From NCBI RefSeq assembly GCF_012184385.1, contig NZ_VSRL01000034.1, positions 1 through 58,588 of the forward strand: 58,588 nucleotides of DNA. Direction: 5' to 3'. Positions 41,578 to 49,605 of the stretch are shown piece after piece. Within the stretch, counting starts at the first letter, position 1; each line of letters starts with the position of its first letter. Source of the stretch: Lentzea indica. GTDB lineage: Bacteria; Actinomycetota; Actinomycetes; Mycobacteriales; Pseudonocardiaceae. Made by a program: the position numbers and the translations under genes. The notes under the pieces were generated by a model, which had not been told where the DNA came from, did not search any database, and saw only the letters and a program-made list of their open reading frames with translations.

Positions 41578-43343
41578 GACACCATCGCCCCCTCCCTCGT
41601 CCGGTCCACCAGCTCCGCCAGCTCGCCCAGCACGCTGTGCTCGAAGACCGCGCGCGGCCGCAGCGTCACCTTGAGCTCCTTGCGCACCAACGAGCGCAGC
41701 CGGACTGCCAGCAACGAGTGCCCGCCCAGCACGAAGAAATCGTCGTTCACGCCCACGTGCTCCACGATCAGCAGGCGCTCCCACAATTCGGCCAGATACC
41801 GCTCGGTCTCGGTGCGCGGGGCGACGTGGTCCGGCCGCTGCCGCAGCCGGCTCGACGCCGTGTGGCCGAGGTCGTCCCAGTCGCGCTTGCCGTGCGCGTC
41901 GGTCGGCATGGCGGGCAGCACGATGAACTCGCTCGGCACCAGGAAGTCCGCGACGCGGCGGTTCAGGTCGGCTCGCAACTCCTTGAGCGACAACGACTCC
42001 ACCGCGGGCACGAGGAACGCGACGAGCCGCTTCTCCCCCGGCTCACCGGTCGCGATCACGGCCGCCTCGCGAACGTCCGGGTTGGCGCACAGCGCACGCT
42101 CCACCTCACCGGGCTCGACCCGGTAGCCGCGGATCTTGACCTGGGTGTCGAACCGGCCCAGGTACTCGAGCACACCGTCGTTCCAGCGCACCCGGTCGCC
42201 GGTCCGGTACATCGCGCCGCCGTCGGCCGCGAACGGGTCCGGCACGAACCGTTCCGCGGTCAGGTCGGGCCGGTTCAGGTAGCCCCGGCTCACCCCCGCG
42301 CCACCCACCCACAGCTCACCGGGCTCGCCATGTGGCACGGGCTTGAAGTCGGGGTCGAGCACGTACAGGTGGTAGCCCTCCAGCGCGCGGCCGATCGGCA
42401 CGCTCTCCAGGTCCTCCGGCACCTCGGTGACCTCGAACACGGTGCACGCGGTCGTTGTCTCGGCCGGGCCGTACAGGTTGAAGAGCCGCCCGCCGAACTT
42501 GCTCGCGAGCAGGTCGCGGCACGTCGACGGCAGCAGGACGTCACCACCGGAGTGCAGCACGCGCAGCGGCGCGAACGAGTCGCGGTCCACCTTCACCGCG
42601 TGGTTGATCGCGATGGCCGGCGCCAGCATCACGGTGATCCTGCGGCGCTTGAGCTCACGCTGGATGTCGCCGTCGAGCAGCTCCGGAATCGACGGCAGCA
42701 CCACGAGCTCGGCGCCCGCGGCCAGCGTGCACCAGATCTCGAAGTTGGCGGGGTCGAACGAGATGCTCGCGACCTGCGCGGTGCGGTCCTCCGGACTCAT
42801 CTCGGGCAACGCCGGGTTCAGCGCGAACGCCACCATCTGCCGGTGCTCCAGCACGATCGCCTTCGGCTGGCCGGTCGACCCCGAGGTGTAGAGGACACAC
42901 GCGGCGTCAGACGGCTCGGGACCGGGCAGCGGTCCGGGTGACTCCACTTTGGGCGACTCCACAGGCTCACTGCGCCAGTGCAGCACCTCGACGTCCGGCA
43001 GCCCGGCCGCGAGGTCCGGCTCGGTGATCACCAGCCGCACCTCGCCCGCGGTGATCATGTGATCACGCCGGCCGCCCTCGTAGCGCGTGTCGATCGGGAG
43101 ATACGCGGCACCGGCCTTGAGCACGCCGAGCACGGCCACGACGACGTCCACGCCGCGGTACAGGTGCACCGCGACCCGGTCCTCCCGTCCGACGCCGATC
43201 TCGGCGAGCCGGTGCGCCAGCGCGTCCGAGCGGGCGTCCAGCTCGGCGTAGCTGAGCTGGAGTTCGTCGTCGGCGACCGCGGACTTGCCGGAGTGGTCCC
43301 GCACACTGCGCGCGAACAGTTCCACGAGCGTCTTGCTGGTCAC
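41574..43343 (-). CDS. Freestanding NRPS adenylation-peptidyl carrier didomain
   Basis: A 589-residue A-PCP protein. A-domain motifs: LSYAELDARSDALAHRL (A1/A2), VLYTSGSTGQPKAI (A3), NLYGPAETT (A5), GELWVGGAGVSRGYLNRPDLTAE (A6), YRTGDRVRW (A7), GRFDTQVKIRGYRVEPGEVE (A8) and PTDAHGKRDW with the A10 Lys. The PCP motif is DDFFVLGGHSLLAVRL, with Ser for phosphopantetheine. By eye the substrate-pocket residues read D-P-F-L-L-S-L-T-A plus A10 Lys; I cannot assign an amino acid from that code. The leading D indicates an alpha-amino acid. No C domain is fused, so a partner C domain (32408 or 55454) must act in trans. Downstream P450 overlaps it. Confidence 0.93.
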   Translation of the reverse strand: MTSKTLVELFARSVRDHSGKSAVADDELQLSYAELDARSDALAHRLAEIGVGREDRVAVHLYRGVDVVVAVLGVLKAGAAYLPIDTRYEGGRRDHMITAGEVRLVITEPDLAAGLPDVEVLHWRSEPVESPKVESPGPLPGPEPSDAACVLYTSGSTGQPKAIVLEHRQMVAFALNPALPEMSPEDRTAQVASISFDPANFEIWCTLAAGAELVVLPSIPELLDGDIQRELKRRRITVMLAPAIAINHAVKVDRDSFAPLRVLHSGGDVLLPSTCRDLLASKFGGRLFNLYGPAETTTACTVFEVTEVPEDLESVPIGRALEGYHLYVLDPDFKPVPHGEPGELWVGGAGVSRGYLNRPDLTAERFVPDPFAADGGAMYRTGDRVRWNDGVLEYLGRFDTQVKIRGYRVEPGEVERALCANPDVREAAVIATGEPGEKRLVAFLVPAVESLSLKELRADLNRRVADFLVPSEFIVLPAMPTDAHGKRDWDDLGHTASSRLRQRPDHVAPRTETERYLAELWERLLIVEHVGVNDDFFVLGGHSLLAVRLRSLVRKELKVTLRPRAVFEHSVLGELAELVDRTREGAMVS

Positions 43344-43353
43344 GATTTCCGCC

Positions 43354-44061
43354 TCATTCCTTGAAGTCCCGTGCGATGACGTCGCGAAGCTCCGCCGGCG
43401 CGCTGAGGAAGTCGAAGAAGTCGCCCTTCAGCACGTGCTGCGTCACGTCGCCGTACTCGGTCCACTCGCCCATGTCGCCGGCGGGCACGATCGTGTCGTC
43501 CGCCCACCCGATCGTCGTGATCGGACACTTGAGCGGCCGGGCGGGCGGCGCGTGCTCGAAGCACATCTCGATGTCCTTGCGCAGCACCATGACCGACAGC
43601 TCCAGCAGCTCCGGCAACGGTTCGGGCCCGCCGAGCCGCTTCGTGATCGCCCGCAGCTCCTCGGCCAGGTGCTCGTCGGACATGTCGGGGTGGAACGGCT
43701 TGGACACCCCGAGATACGGCACGTACGACGACGACACGAACAACCGCTGCGGTTTGTGGTCGAGCCGATCCGCGACGGCGTGCGCGAGCAACGCGCCCAT
43801 GCAGTGCCCGAAGAACGCGAACGGCCGGTCCAGGTACGGCGCGAGCGCCCGCGCGGCGTCATCGGCGAACGCGTCGAAGCCGGTGTACGCGGGCTCCCGC
43901 ATCCGGTTCTCCCTGCCGGGCAGCTGCACCGGGCACACCTCGACGTCGCCGATGCGACCGGGCCAGTCGCGGAACGTCGACGCACCCGCCCCGGCGAACG
44001 GGAAGCAGAACAGCCGTTTCGCGGCGTCCGCGTCGGGTTCCAGCAGCAACCAGCGTCCCAT
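43354..44061 (-). CDS. Type II thioesterase-like protein with Cys nucleophile
   Basis: A 235-residue alpha/beta hydrolase of the NRPS type II TE family (LFCFPFAGAGASTFRDWP, VCPVQLPGRENRMREP). The nucleophile elbow is GHCMG with Cys87 in place of the usual Ser. The acid loop TIGWADDTIVPAGDM is present. The usual catalytic His segment (GDHFFL or GGHFYL) reads KGDFFDFL, so the His is replaced by Phe; the nearest His is six residues earlier. This may be an acyl shuttle or an atypical acyltransferase instead of a hydrolase. It lies between mbtH and A-PCP and differs clearly from the canonical TE at 33650. Confidence 0.85.
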   Translation of the reverse strand: MGRWLLLEPDADAAKRLFCFPFAGAGASTFRDWPGRIGDVEVCPVQLPGRENRMREPAYTGFDAFADDAARALAPYLDRPFAFFGHCMGALLAHAVADRLDHKPQRLFVSSSYVPYLGVSKPFHPDMSDEHLAEELRAITKRLGGPEPLPELLELSVMVLRKDIEMCFEHAPPARPLKCPITTIGWADDTIVPAGDMGEWTEYGDVTQHVLKGDFFDFLSAPAELRDVIARDFKE

Positions 44062-44064
44062 CGA

Positions 44065-44262
44065 TCACTCCGTTCCGGTCTCGTCACCGGGGCGCATGTC
44101 GCGCCACAGCTCGGTCACCTGGTTCAGGCACGCCTGCCTGGTGCCGGAGAAGCCGGTCGGCCGCCATCCCCCGGGCACGGCGAGATCAGTGGGCCAGATG
44201 CTGTACCGGCCCTCTTCGTTCACCACGACCCGGAAGAACCGGCCGCAGTCGGCCCGTGCCAT
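44065..44262 (-). CDS. MbtH-like protein
   Basis: A 65-residue MbtH-family chaperone of adenylation domains. Conserved residues are visible: FRVVVNEEGRYSIWPTDLAVPGGW, then GFSGTRQACLNQVTELWRDMRP (the three Trp and the N-E-E-G-x-Y-S-x-W-P core). It binds A domains and is often required for their activity; the A-PCP two genes downstream is the natural partner. It is first in the operon, and its promoter carries the repeat element described separately. Confidence 0.95.
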   Translation of the reverse strand: MARADCGRFFRVVVNEEGRYSIWPTDLAVPGGWRPTGFSGTRQACLNQVTELWRDMRPGDETGTE

Positions 44263-44290
44263 GTGACCTCCCGAACCTGCCTGGCGGCCG

Positions 44291-44362
44291 AAGTTAGGAG
44301 GCGGGGGTTAGGCAGGGGTTATGAGGGCGCGGCGGACGGCGGTGCGTAACCCATGTCTAACC
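44291..44362 (-). promoter_or_regulatory. SARP-type direct repeats and -10 box upstream of the mbtH operon
   Basis: On the coding (minus) strand the stretch CATAACCCCTGCCTAACCCC gives TAACC-type heptamers 11 bases apart (plus-strand GGGGTTA at 44304-44310 and 44315-44321). Exactly 10 bases after the CTAAC comes TAACTT (44296-44291) as a likely -10 box, 28 bases before the mbtH ATG. A second pair in opposite orientation (plus-strand CGTAACCCATGTCTAACC, 44345-44362) lies upstream. The same element with identical spacing precedes the C-PCP operon. Confidence 0.7.
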
Positions 44363-44396
44363 AGGGGTTCGTAGCGTCCGGAGTGACAGACCTGCG

Positions 44397-44702
44397 TTAG
44401 TGCTCGGGATGGTCCATGACAGAACGCGCTGACGCCTGCAGGGCCCTGGTGTCGAAGACCCCCGTCGACACCAGGGCCCGTTCCAACGCGATCAGCCAGT
44501 ACTCGTAGTACCGGTAGGGCGCTTCGGGATCCCGCTCGGCGATCGCCTTCACCAATTCGGCGCGGAAGTCGTCCCACACCAGCGCCCCGGACTCGGCCAG
44601 CGCGACGGCGAGCCCGAAAGCACGGCTCTCCCAAGGGGATTCGAACAGCAGCTCGCCGTTGCTGCGAGGTACGTCCGCGGGAAGCTCGGCCGGCGCGGTC
44701 AC
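44397..44702 (-). CDS. Nitrile hydratase accessory/activator-like subunit (p14K/NhlE-like)
   Basis: A 101-residue protein resembling the N-terminal domain of nitrile hydratase beta: LLFESPWESRAFGLAVALAESGALVWDDFRAEL, YRYYEYWLIALERALVSTGV. This is the pattern of the small activator (NhlE/p14K, ToyL-like) that helps insert cobalt by self-subunit swapping. The GTG at 44702 overlaps the stop of the alpha subunit. No P47K-type metallochaperone is nearby, consistent with cobalt enzymes. The gene ends just before the mbtH promoter element. Confidence 0.85.
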   Translation of the reverse strand: MTAPAELPADVPRSNGELLFESPWESRAFGLAVALAESGALVWDDFRAELVKAIAERDPEAPYRYYEYWLIALERALVSTGVFDTRALQASARSVMDHPEH

Positions 44703-45274
44703 AGCACCGCCACCCCCACCATCGACTCGCGCGTCACGACGCCCGCCAGTCGTTCCTCGTCCCAGTCCTCGGTGCCAGCAGGCCGTTGCGGCACGGTGAA
44801 ATACCGCATCTCCGCACTGGAGTCCTGAACGCGGATCTCGACGTCCTCGCCGAGCGGCAACCCGAAGTCCTCGGCCAGCACGCGACGTGGCTCGGCGACC
44901 ATGCGGGCCCGATATTCGGGGCTCTTGTACCAGTTGGGTGGAATGCCGAGGACCGGCCACGGATAACACGAACACAAAGTGCACACGACGACGTTGTGCA
45001 CGGAATCGGTGTTCTCGACGGCGACGAGCTGCTCGCCCTGCAGGCCGCCGATGCCGAGTTCGCCGCACGCGGCCGTGGCGTCGCTCAGCAGGCGTTCCTT
45101 GAACCCGGGATCCACCCACGCCCGCGCGACGACCTTCGCCCCCAGCAACGGCCCGATCTCGGACTCGTAGACCTCGACGATCTGGTCCACCGTGTCCGCG
45201 CCGATCAGCCCGCGTTCGACGAGCAGAGACTCCAGGGCCTTGACCCGTGCGCGCAGCTCGGCTTCGTCCGACAC
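44699..45274 (-). CDS. nthA: Cobalt-type nitrile hydratase alpha subunit
   Basis: A 191-residue alpha subunit that binds the catalytic metal and hydrates nitriles to amides. The metal-binding motif is V97-C-T-L-C-S-C103, with Thr after the first Cys as in cobalt enzymes (iron enzymes have Ser), followed by YPWPVLGIPPNWYKSPEYRARMV and a C-terminal strand typical of the family. The order beta, alpha, activator is also the cobalt-type gene order. In secondary metabolism a nitrile hydratase converts toyocamycin to sangivamycin, so a nitrile-to-amide tailoring step is plausible here. Confidence 0.95.
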   Translation of the reverse strand: MSDEAELRARVKALESLLVERGLIGADTVDQIVEVYESEIGPLLGAKVVARAWVDPGFKERLLSDATAACGELGIGGLQGEQLVAVENTDSVHNVVVCTLCSCYPWPVLGIPPNWYKSPEYRARMVAEPRRVLAEDFGLPLGEDVEIRVQDSSAEMRYFTVPQRPAGTEDWDEERLAGVVTRESMVGVAVL

Positions 45275-45289
45275 GATGCCTCCCCCGGT

Positions 45290-45967
45290 TCAGTCGGCCG
45301 GCTCGAGGTAGCTCTCCCAGACGTCCACCAGCACCTCGTGGTCCCCTTTACCCCACACGTCCCGCGCGCTAAACCCCACGTTGTAGGTGTTTTCCGGGTT
45401 CTCGCCCTCGTGGTGCGCGTTGGTGTCCGGGAGCACGAACGCACCGTCGACACGCCGCACAACCCCCACATGGCCGCGCACGTACGCGGGCAGCCGCGTG
45501 TGGCCGGGTTTCGCGTCCCGGACAGCGCGAACCCGTGACCCCACCGCAAATCGCGGCGGGGCGGCAGGCCGCTCCAGCGAGGCACCGAACTCGAGGGTGT
45601 CGCGGAACAGCTCGAACAGCTCGGGCCGATCCTTGCCGCGCACCTCGCGGCCGGGTTCGTCCAGGAACTCCGCCACGCGCTCGCGCACCGCGGCGGCGTC
45701 CAGCACGCCCAGCTCGGTCAGGTTGGTCTCCAGCGCCACCAGCCACTGCTCGAAGTAGCCGGTGGAGCGGTATTCCTCCACGGGCATGCGTTCACGGGCA
45801 TGCCGGTTCTCGTCGCGGTTGTACAGGCTGATCGTCGAGGTGGCCATCGTCAGACCGAACACCTTGCGTTCCCAGTCGGACGAGAACAGCGGATCGTCCG
45901 GGTCGAACCGCACGGGCCCGAAGCCCGGCGCCCCGCCCAGGTCGTGTGGACCGTCCATGTCCCCCAT
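45290..45967 (-). CDS. nthB: Nitrile hydratase beta subunit
   Basis: A 225-residue beta subunit. It starts MGDMDGPHDLGGAPGFGPV, the typical N-terminus, and contains SSDWERKVFGLTMA, YRSTGYFEQWLVALETNLTELGV and the C-terminal SH3-like domain (FAVGSRVRAVRDAKPGHTRLPAYVRGHVGVV, YNVGFSARDVWG, VLVDVWESYLEPA). It forms the alpha-beta dimer interface and the active-site cover. It lies 15 bases downstream of the LysR gene and 15 before the alpha gene, so LysR, beta, alpha and activator form one minus-strand operon. Confidence 0.95.
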   Translation of the reverse strand: MGDMDGPHDLGGAPGFGPVRFDPDDPLFSSDWERKVFGLTMATSTISLYNRDENRHARERMPVEEYRSTGYFEQWLVALETNLTELGVLDAAAVRERVAEFLDEPGREVRGKDRPELFELFRDTLEFGASLERPAAPPRFAVGSRVRAVRDAKPGHTRLPAYVRGHVGVVRRVDGAFVLPDTNAHHEGENPENTYNVGFSARDVWGKGDHEVLVDVWESYLEPAD

Positions 45968-45982
45968 CGTGGCAGCCGCCGG

Positions 45983-46921
45983 TTACGCGGTCAGGCCGAT
46001 CCGGTCGGCCTCGGCCAGCCACACGTCCTGGGGCCAGGTGAAACCCTCGGTGAACGCGTCCAGGAGCGCCCGCAGCAACGGGTGTTCCTTGCCCTTGGGC
46101 CACACCAGCGACCACGGATAGACCGGCGTCGGGTCGGTCAGGTAGACCACGGCCGCGCGGGACGTGGGCGGCAGCTGCATCCGGCCGCCCACCAGCGTCG
46201 CCACCTCCGGGCGGGAGGCGATGTCGTCCACCAGGTAGTCCAGGCTGAGCGACGGGCCGGAGAAGTCCACGCGAAGATGCCACGCCTCGGCGAACTGCTT
46301 GAGGTAGGCGGCCCACTCCGCCACAGCACCGCCGATCGGCGCCCAGAGCGGAACCTCGCGCAGGGACGCCAGACCCACCGAGTCGGCGGCGGCGAGCGGG
46401 TGGTCACGGCTCACCAGCAGCGCCAGGGGTTCCAGCAGCACCAGGCGATGCGCCAGCTCGGCGACCTCCCGCGGCGCCAGCGAGTGCACGCGACCGAACG
46501 CCGCGTCGGCCTCGCCGCTGCGCAGCGCGGACAGCGCGTTCGGCAGGCCGTGGCGCATGCTCACCTCGATCGGGAGGTTCTCCAGCCTGCGCATGGCGTG
46601 CCGGACGAGCTGCATGGGCGCCAGGCGTTCGTCGAGCACGTCGACGCGCACGGTCTGCCTGGTCTCCTTGATGGACGCGACCGCGGCGTCGGCGGCGGCC
46701 AGCGCGTCGATCGCGTACGGGAGGAACCGTTCACCTGCCGGGGTGAGCTCGACCTTCTGGGTGGACCGGTCGAAAAGTCGTGCCGAGAGCGAATCCTCCA
46801 GTTTGCTCACTCGCTTGGAAAGAGCTTGCTGGCTCACGTACAGGCGCTCCGCAGCGCGTCCGAAGTGCAGTTCTTCTGCGGCCGTCACGAATGCCCGTAC
46901 CTGTGCCATGTCGAGTTCCAC
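45983..46921 (-). CDS. LysR-family transcriptional regulator
   Basis: A 312-residue LysR regulator. The N-terminal winged helix is MAQVRAFVTAAEELHFGRAAERLYVSQQALSKRVSKLEDSLSARLFDRST; the C-terminal substrate-binding domain follows with VGLASLREVPLWAPIGG. It is divergent from the MFS exporter and co-directional with the nitrile hydratase genes. LysR proteins usually control the divergent gene and themselves from a T-N11-A site in the shared gap, and an inverted repeat is present at 46938-46952. A likely effector is a pathway intermediate or the exported product. Confidence 0.93.
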   Translation of the reverse strand: MELDMAQVRAFVTAAEELHFGRAAERLYVSQQALSKRVSKLEDSLSARLFDRSTQKVELTPAGERFLPYAIDALAAADAAVASIKETRQTVRVDVLDERLAPMQLVRHAMRRLENLPIEVSMRHGLPNALSALRSGEADAAFGRVHSLAPREVAELAHRLVLLEPLALLVSRDHPLAAADSVGLASLREVPLWAPIGGAVAEWAAYLKQFAEAWHLRVDFSGPSLSLDYLVDDIASRPEVATLVGGRMQLPPTSRAAVVYLTDPTPVYPWSLVWPKGKEHPLLRALLDAFTEGFTWPQDVWLAEADRIGLTA

Positions 46922-46937
46922 TAGCCCATCTTGGGTA

Positions 46938-46952
46938 ACAACCGTTGGTTGT
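46938..46952. promoter_or_regulatory. Inverted repeat ACAACC-N3-GGTTGT between LysR and MFS genes
   Basis: A perfect 6-bp inverted repeat with a three-base spacer, 17 bases before the LysR ATG and 90 bases before the MFS ATG. A weaker palindrome (TAGCCCATCTTGGGTA) overlaps at 46922-46937. The location and size fit a LysR autoregulatory site. Confidence 0.5.
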
Positions 46953-47041
46953 CAAGCCAGGCGTGGTTGTTGTTGGACCGGGGAACCCTGCAAGCGGTTT
47001 CCTGGGATAGACCCGTTTTCGACTGTTCCACGGGAGTTCAA

Positions 47042-48508
47042 ATGTCCACTGTGGAGAATCGTAGCCGCGAGAGGGTGACAGCCCCCGAGGCGAATCCTCG
47101 CCGGTGGCAAGCGTTGGCCGTGCTGGCGCTGGTGCAGTTCATGATCGTCATCGACAACACGATCGTGAACATCGCCCTGCCGTCCATTCGGAACGACCTG
47201 GGGACCTCGCAGGCGGGTCTCGCCTGGGTGGTCAACGGTTACCTGCTCACCGCCGGCGGCCTGCTGCTGCTCGGCGGGCGGTTCGCCGACCTGCTGGGCC
47301 GCAAGAGGATTTTCGTCATCGGCACCTCCGTGTTCGCGTTCGCCTCGCTGACCAGCGGTGCGGCGTGGAACTCCGAAGTGCTGATCGCCAGCCGCTTCCT
47401 GCAGGGTGTCGGTGAGGCGCTCGCGTCGCCCGCGGCGCTGGCGCTGATCGTGCTGATGTTCACCACGCCCGGCGAGCGCGCCAAGGCGCTCGGCATCTGG
47501 GGTGGCCTGGCCGGCATCGGCGCGACCGTCGGTGTCCTGCTGTCCGGTGTGCTCGTCGACCTGGCCAACTGGCGCTGGGTGTTCTTCATCAACATCCCGA
47601 TCGCGATCATCGCACTGGTGCTGTGCGCCAAGCTGGTGCAGGACGCGCCCGCCCAGGGCGTGCGCCGCAAGCTCGACGTTACCGGCGGCCTGCTGGTGAC
47701 CGGTGGCCTCATCCTGGTCGTGAACGGCCTGCTGCGCGCCGCCGAGCATCCTTGGGGCAGCTTCGGCGTGTGGGGTTCGATCGTCGCCGGTGTCGTCCTG
47801 CTCGGACTCTTCGTCCTGGTCGAGGCTCGTTCCGACGACCCGATGATGCCGCTGCGGTTCTTCGCGAACCGGACGCGCGTGTCGGCCAACGTCACGACGA
47901 TCCTGCTGACCAGCGCGATGGCCGCGATGTTCTTCCTCGTCACGCTGTACGTCCAGCAGGTGCTGGGTTATTCGCCGTTGCAGTCCGGTCTGGCCTACAT
48001 CCCGTTCTGCATCGCGTTCATCCCCGGCATGGTGCTGTCCACTCAACTGGTGACGCGCTTCGGCCCGAAGACGGCCATCATCGTCGGCTTCGTCGTGTCG
48101 GCGGCCGGCATGCTGCTGCTCGCCCGCATCGACGCGCACGGCTCGTTCTGGGGCCAGCTGGTGCCGGCGACCGCGGTGCTCGCGTTCGGTCTCGCCATCG
48201 GCCTGCCCGCGCTGCAGAACGCCGCGCTGCACGAACTGTCCGATGAGGACGCCGGACTGGGTTCGGGTGTGCAGACCTCGGTGCAGCAGCTGGGTAGCGC
48301 GCTCGGCCTCGCGGTGCTGACGACGATCGCGCTGAACCACGCCGCGAACGCCGTGACCACCGGTGTCGTGCAGAACGAGGCGACCGTGTCCGGTTACCGG
48401 CTCGCGTTCGTGGTGGCGGCCGTCGTGCTCGCCGTCGGAGCCGGCCTGGTGGCCGCGTTCATGCAGAAGGTGACGGTGCCGGAGAACGCCGCTGCGGTCC
48501 CGGTCTGA
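47042..48508 (+). CDS. MFS drug exporter, DHA2/EmrB-QacA type
   Basis: A 488-residue 14-helix transporter. Motifs: QFMIVIDNTIVNIALPSIRNDLG (TM1, typical of DHA2), LLLLGGRFADLLGRKRIFVIG (motif A), ASRFLQGVGEALASPAALALI (motif B), GGLAGIGATVGVLLSGVL (motif C). The start ATG at 47042 follows directly on from an A/T-containing leader; the longer frame from 46931 lacks protein character. It likely exports the cluster product and provides a second self-protection layer beside the AlkZ-like protein. It is divergent from LysR. Confidence 0.93.
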   Translation: MSTVENRSRERVTAPEANPRRWQALAVLALVQFMIVIDNTIVNIALPSIRNDLGTSQAGLAWVVNGYLLTAGGLLLLGGRFADLLGRKRIFVIGTSVFAFASLTSGAAWNSEVLIASRFLQGVGEALASPAALALIVLMFTTPGERAKALGIWGGLAGIGATVGVLLSGVLVDLANWRWVFFINIPIAIIALVLCAKLVQDAPAQGVRRKLDVTGGLLVTGGLILVVNGLLRAAEHPWGSFGVWGSIVAGVVLLGLFVLVEARSDDPMMPLRFFANRTRVSANVTTILLTSAMAAMFFLVTLYVQQVLGYSPLQSGLAYIPFCIAFIPGMVLSTQLVTRFGPKTAIIVGFVVSAAGMLLLARIDAHGSFWGQLVPATAVLAFGLAIGLPALQNAALHELSDEDAGLGSGVQTSVQQLGSALGLAVLTTIALNHAANAVTTGVVQNEATVSGYRLAFVVAAVVLAVGAGLVAAFMQKVTVPENAAAVPV

Positions 48509-48520
48509 TCCGCCCGACAA

Positions 48521-48552
48521 CGAGAAGGCCCGGCGGCTGCCGGGCCTTCTCG
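48521..48552. terminator. Bidirectional intrinsic terminator after the MFS gene
   Basis: A perfect 14-bp inverted repeat (arms 48521-48534 and 48539-48552) with a four-base GGCT loop, flanked by ACAA and TTGT that can extend the stem. It sits between the convergent MFS stop (48508) and the dehydrogenase stop (48560) and can terminate both operons. Confidence 0.88.
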
Positions 48553-48559
48553 CTTGTCG

Positions 48560-49605
48560 TCATGCGGCGGAACGGTACATGGCGGCTATGTCGTCGACCG
48601 TGGCCTCGAACCGCCAGTTGGCCCGGACGGGCCTGTAGTGCAGGGCGTCGGCAGCGAGCTGGTCTGCGTCGCCGGCCGGGAAGTCCCGCTCCACGCCGAG
48701 CCGGTCGAGGAACGCGGTGAGCCCGCACGCGAGGTCGGGCGTGCCGAAGCACTCGGCCAGCTCGGCGTCACGCTGTTCCTGCGCGTGCCGGCTGGCCCGC
48801 AGCACCGCGGGTGCCACCGTCACGTTGGCGATCCCGTGCGGGATGCCGTACCGCTGGGTGAGCGGATACCCGAGCGCGTGGACGAGGCCGGCGTTGGCCT
48901 GTGCCATCGCGAGGTTCGCCTGCAGGCATCCCGCGCTCAGCTCGACCCGGTCCGGCGTGAGCAACGAAGAGACGATCCGCCGAACTCCGGGCAGAGCAAG
49001 GGCATCGCTGAATGGCGTCGCCGCACGTGCGAGATAAGCCTCGGCACCATGCATCAACGCATCCAGCGCACACGCGAGCGTGGCCGGGTACGGCAACGTC
49101 ACCGCCAGATCCGGATCGATGACGACCGCGCGGGGAACCAGTGGGGCACCGCTCACCGCGTGCCTGCGGTCCCCGTCGGTCACGACGGCGTGCGACGACA
49201 CCTCGCCGCCACTGCCCGGTGTGGTCGGCACGGCCACGAGGGGCATGGCCGGGCCCCGCACCTGGTCGAGGCCGTACAGGGACTCCAGGGGCCCCTCAGC
49301 GCCGAACAGGGCCACTGCCGCCTTGGCCACGTCGATGACGCTGCCACCACCGACGGCGATCACCCCGTCGTGTCCTGGCAACGCGTCCCGGCACGCGGCA
49401 ACCTCGGTCGCGCACGCCGATCCGGTGACGTACACGGAACGCGGAACGTCCAGTGCGTCCAGCACCCGGTCCACAACGCGAGCGGCGAGCACACCGTGGT
49501 CGGTGACCACGAGTGCCGCCGCACCACCGCATTCCCGCACAACGTCGGGGATCTGCGTGGTGACTCCGCGCCGAACCGCACACTGGGCGGCAGGCGCAGT
49601 CTCAT
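48560..49605 (-). CDS. Iron-containing alcohol dehydrogenase / maleylacetate-reductase-like, frameshifted near 49561
   Basis: Repaired length is about 348 residues. Family marks: GGGSVIDVAKAAVALFG (nucleotide site), VPTTPGSGGEVSSHAVV, DALMHGAEAYLARAATPFSDALAL (metal Asp/His), YGIPHGIANVTVAPAVLR (metal His). The start at 49605 gives MRLRLPPSVRFGAE and the frame then breaks near 49561; adding one G after GAG restores VTTQIPDVVRECGGAAALVVTDHG. The start overlaps the repaired stop of the racemase-like gene (ATGA), which supports both repairs. It reduces or oxidises a carbonyl/alcohol, perhaps on a ketose- or transketolase-derived fragment. It is last in the eight-gene C-PCP operon. Confidence 0.82.

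Noticed and set aside
41574-43343. Firm amino-acid prediction from the adenylation-domain pocket
   Set aside because: The residues read by eye (D-P-F-L-L-S-L-T-A) do not match a code I can recall with confidence, and the alignment was made without tools.
44397-45967. Possible toyocamycin-like nucleoside cluster because of three nitrile hydratase subunits
   Set aside because: No GTP cyclohydrolase, QueD/QueE-like or CDG synthase genes are present, so a deazapurine pathway is not supported.
46952-48520. Minus-strand frame of 522 residues opposite the MFS exporter
   Set aside because: The plus strand encodes an unmistakable 14-helix exporter. The antisense frame is His/Arg/Gln/Gly-rich low-complexity sequence.
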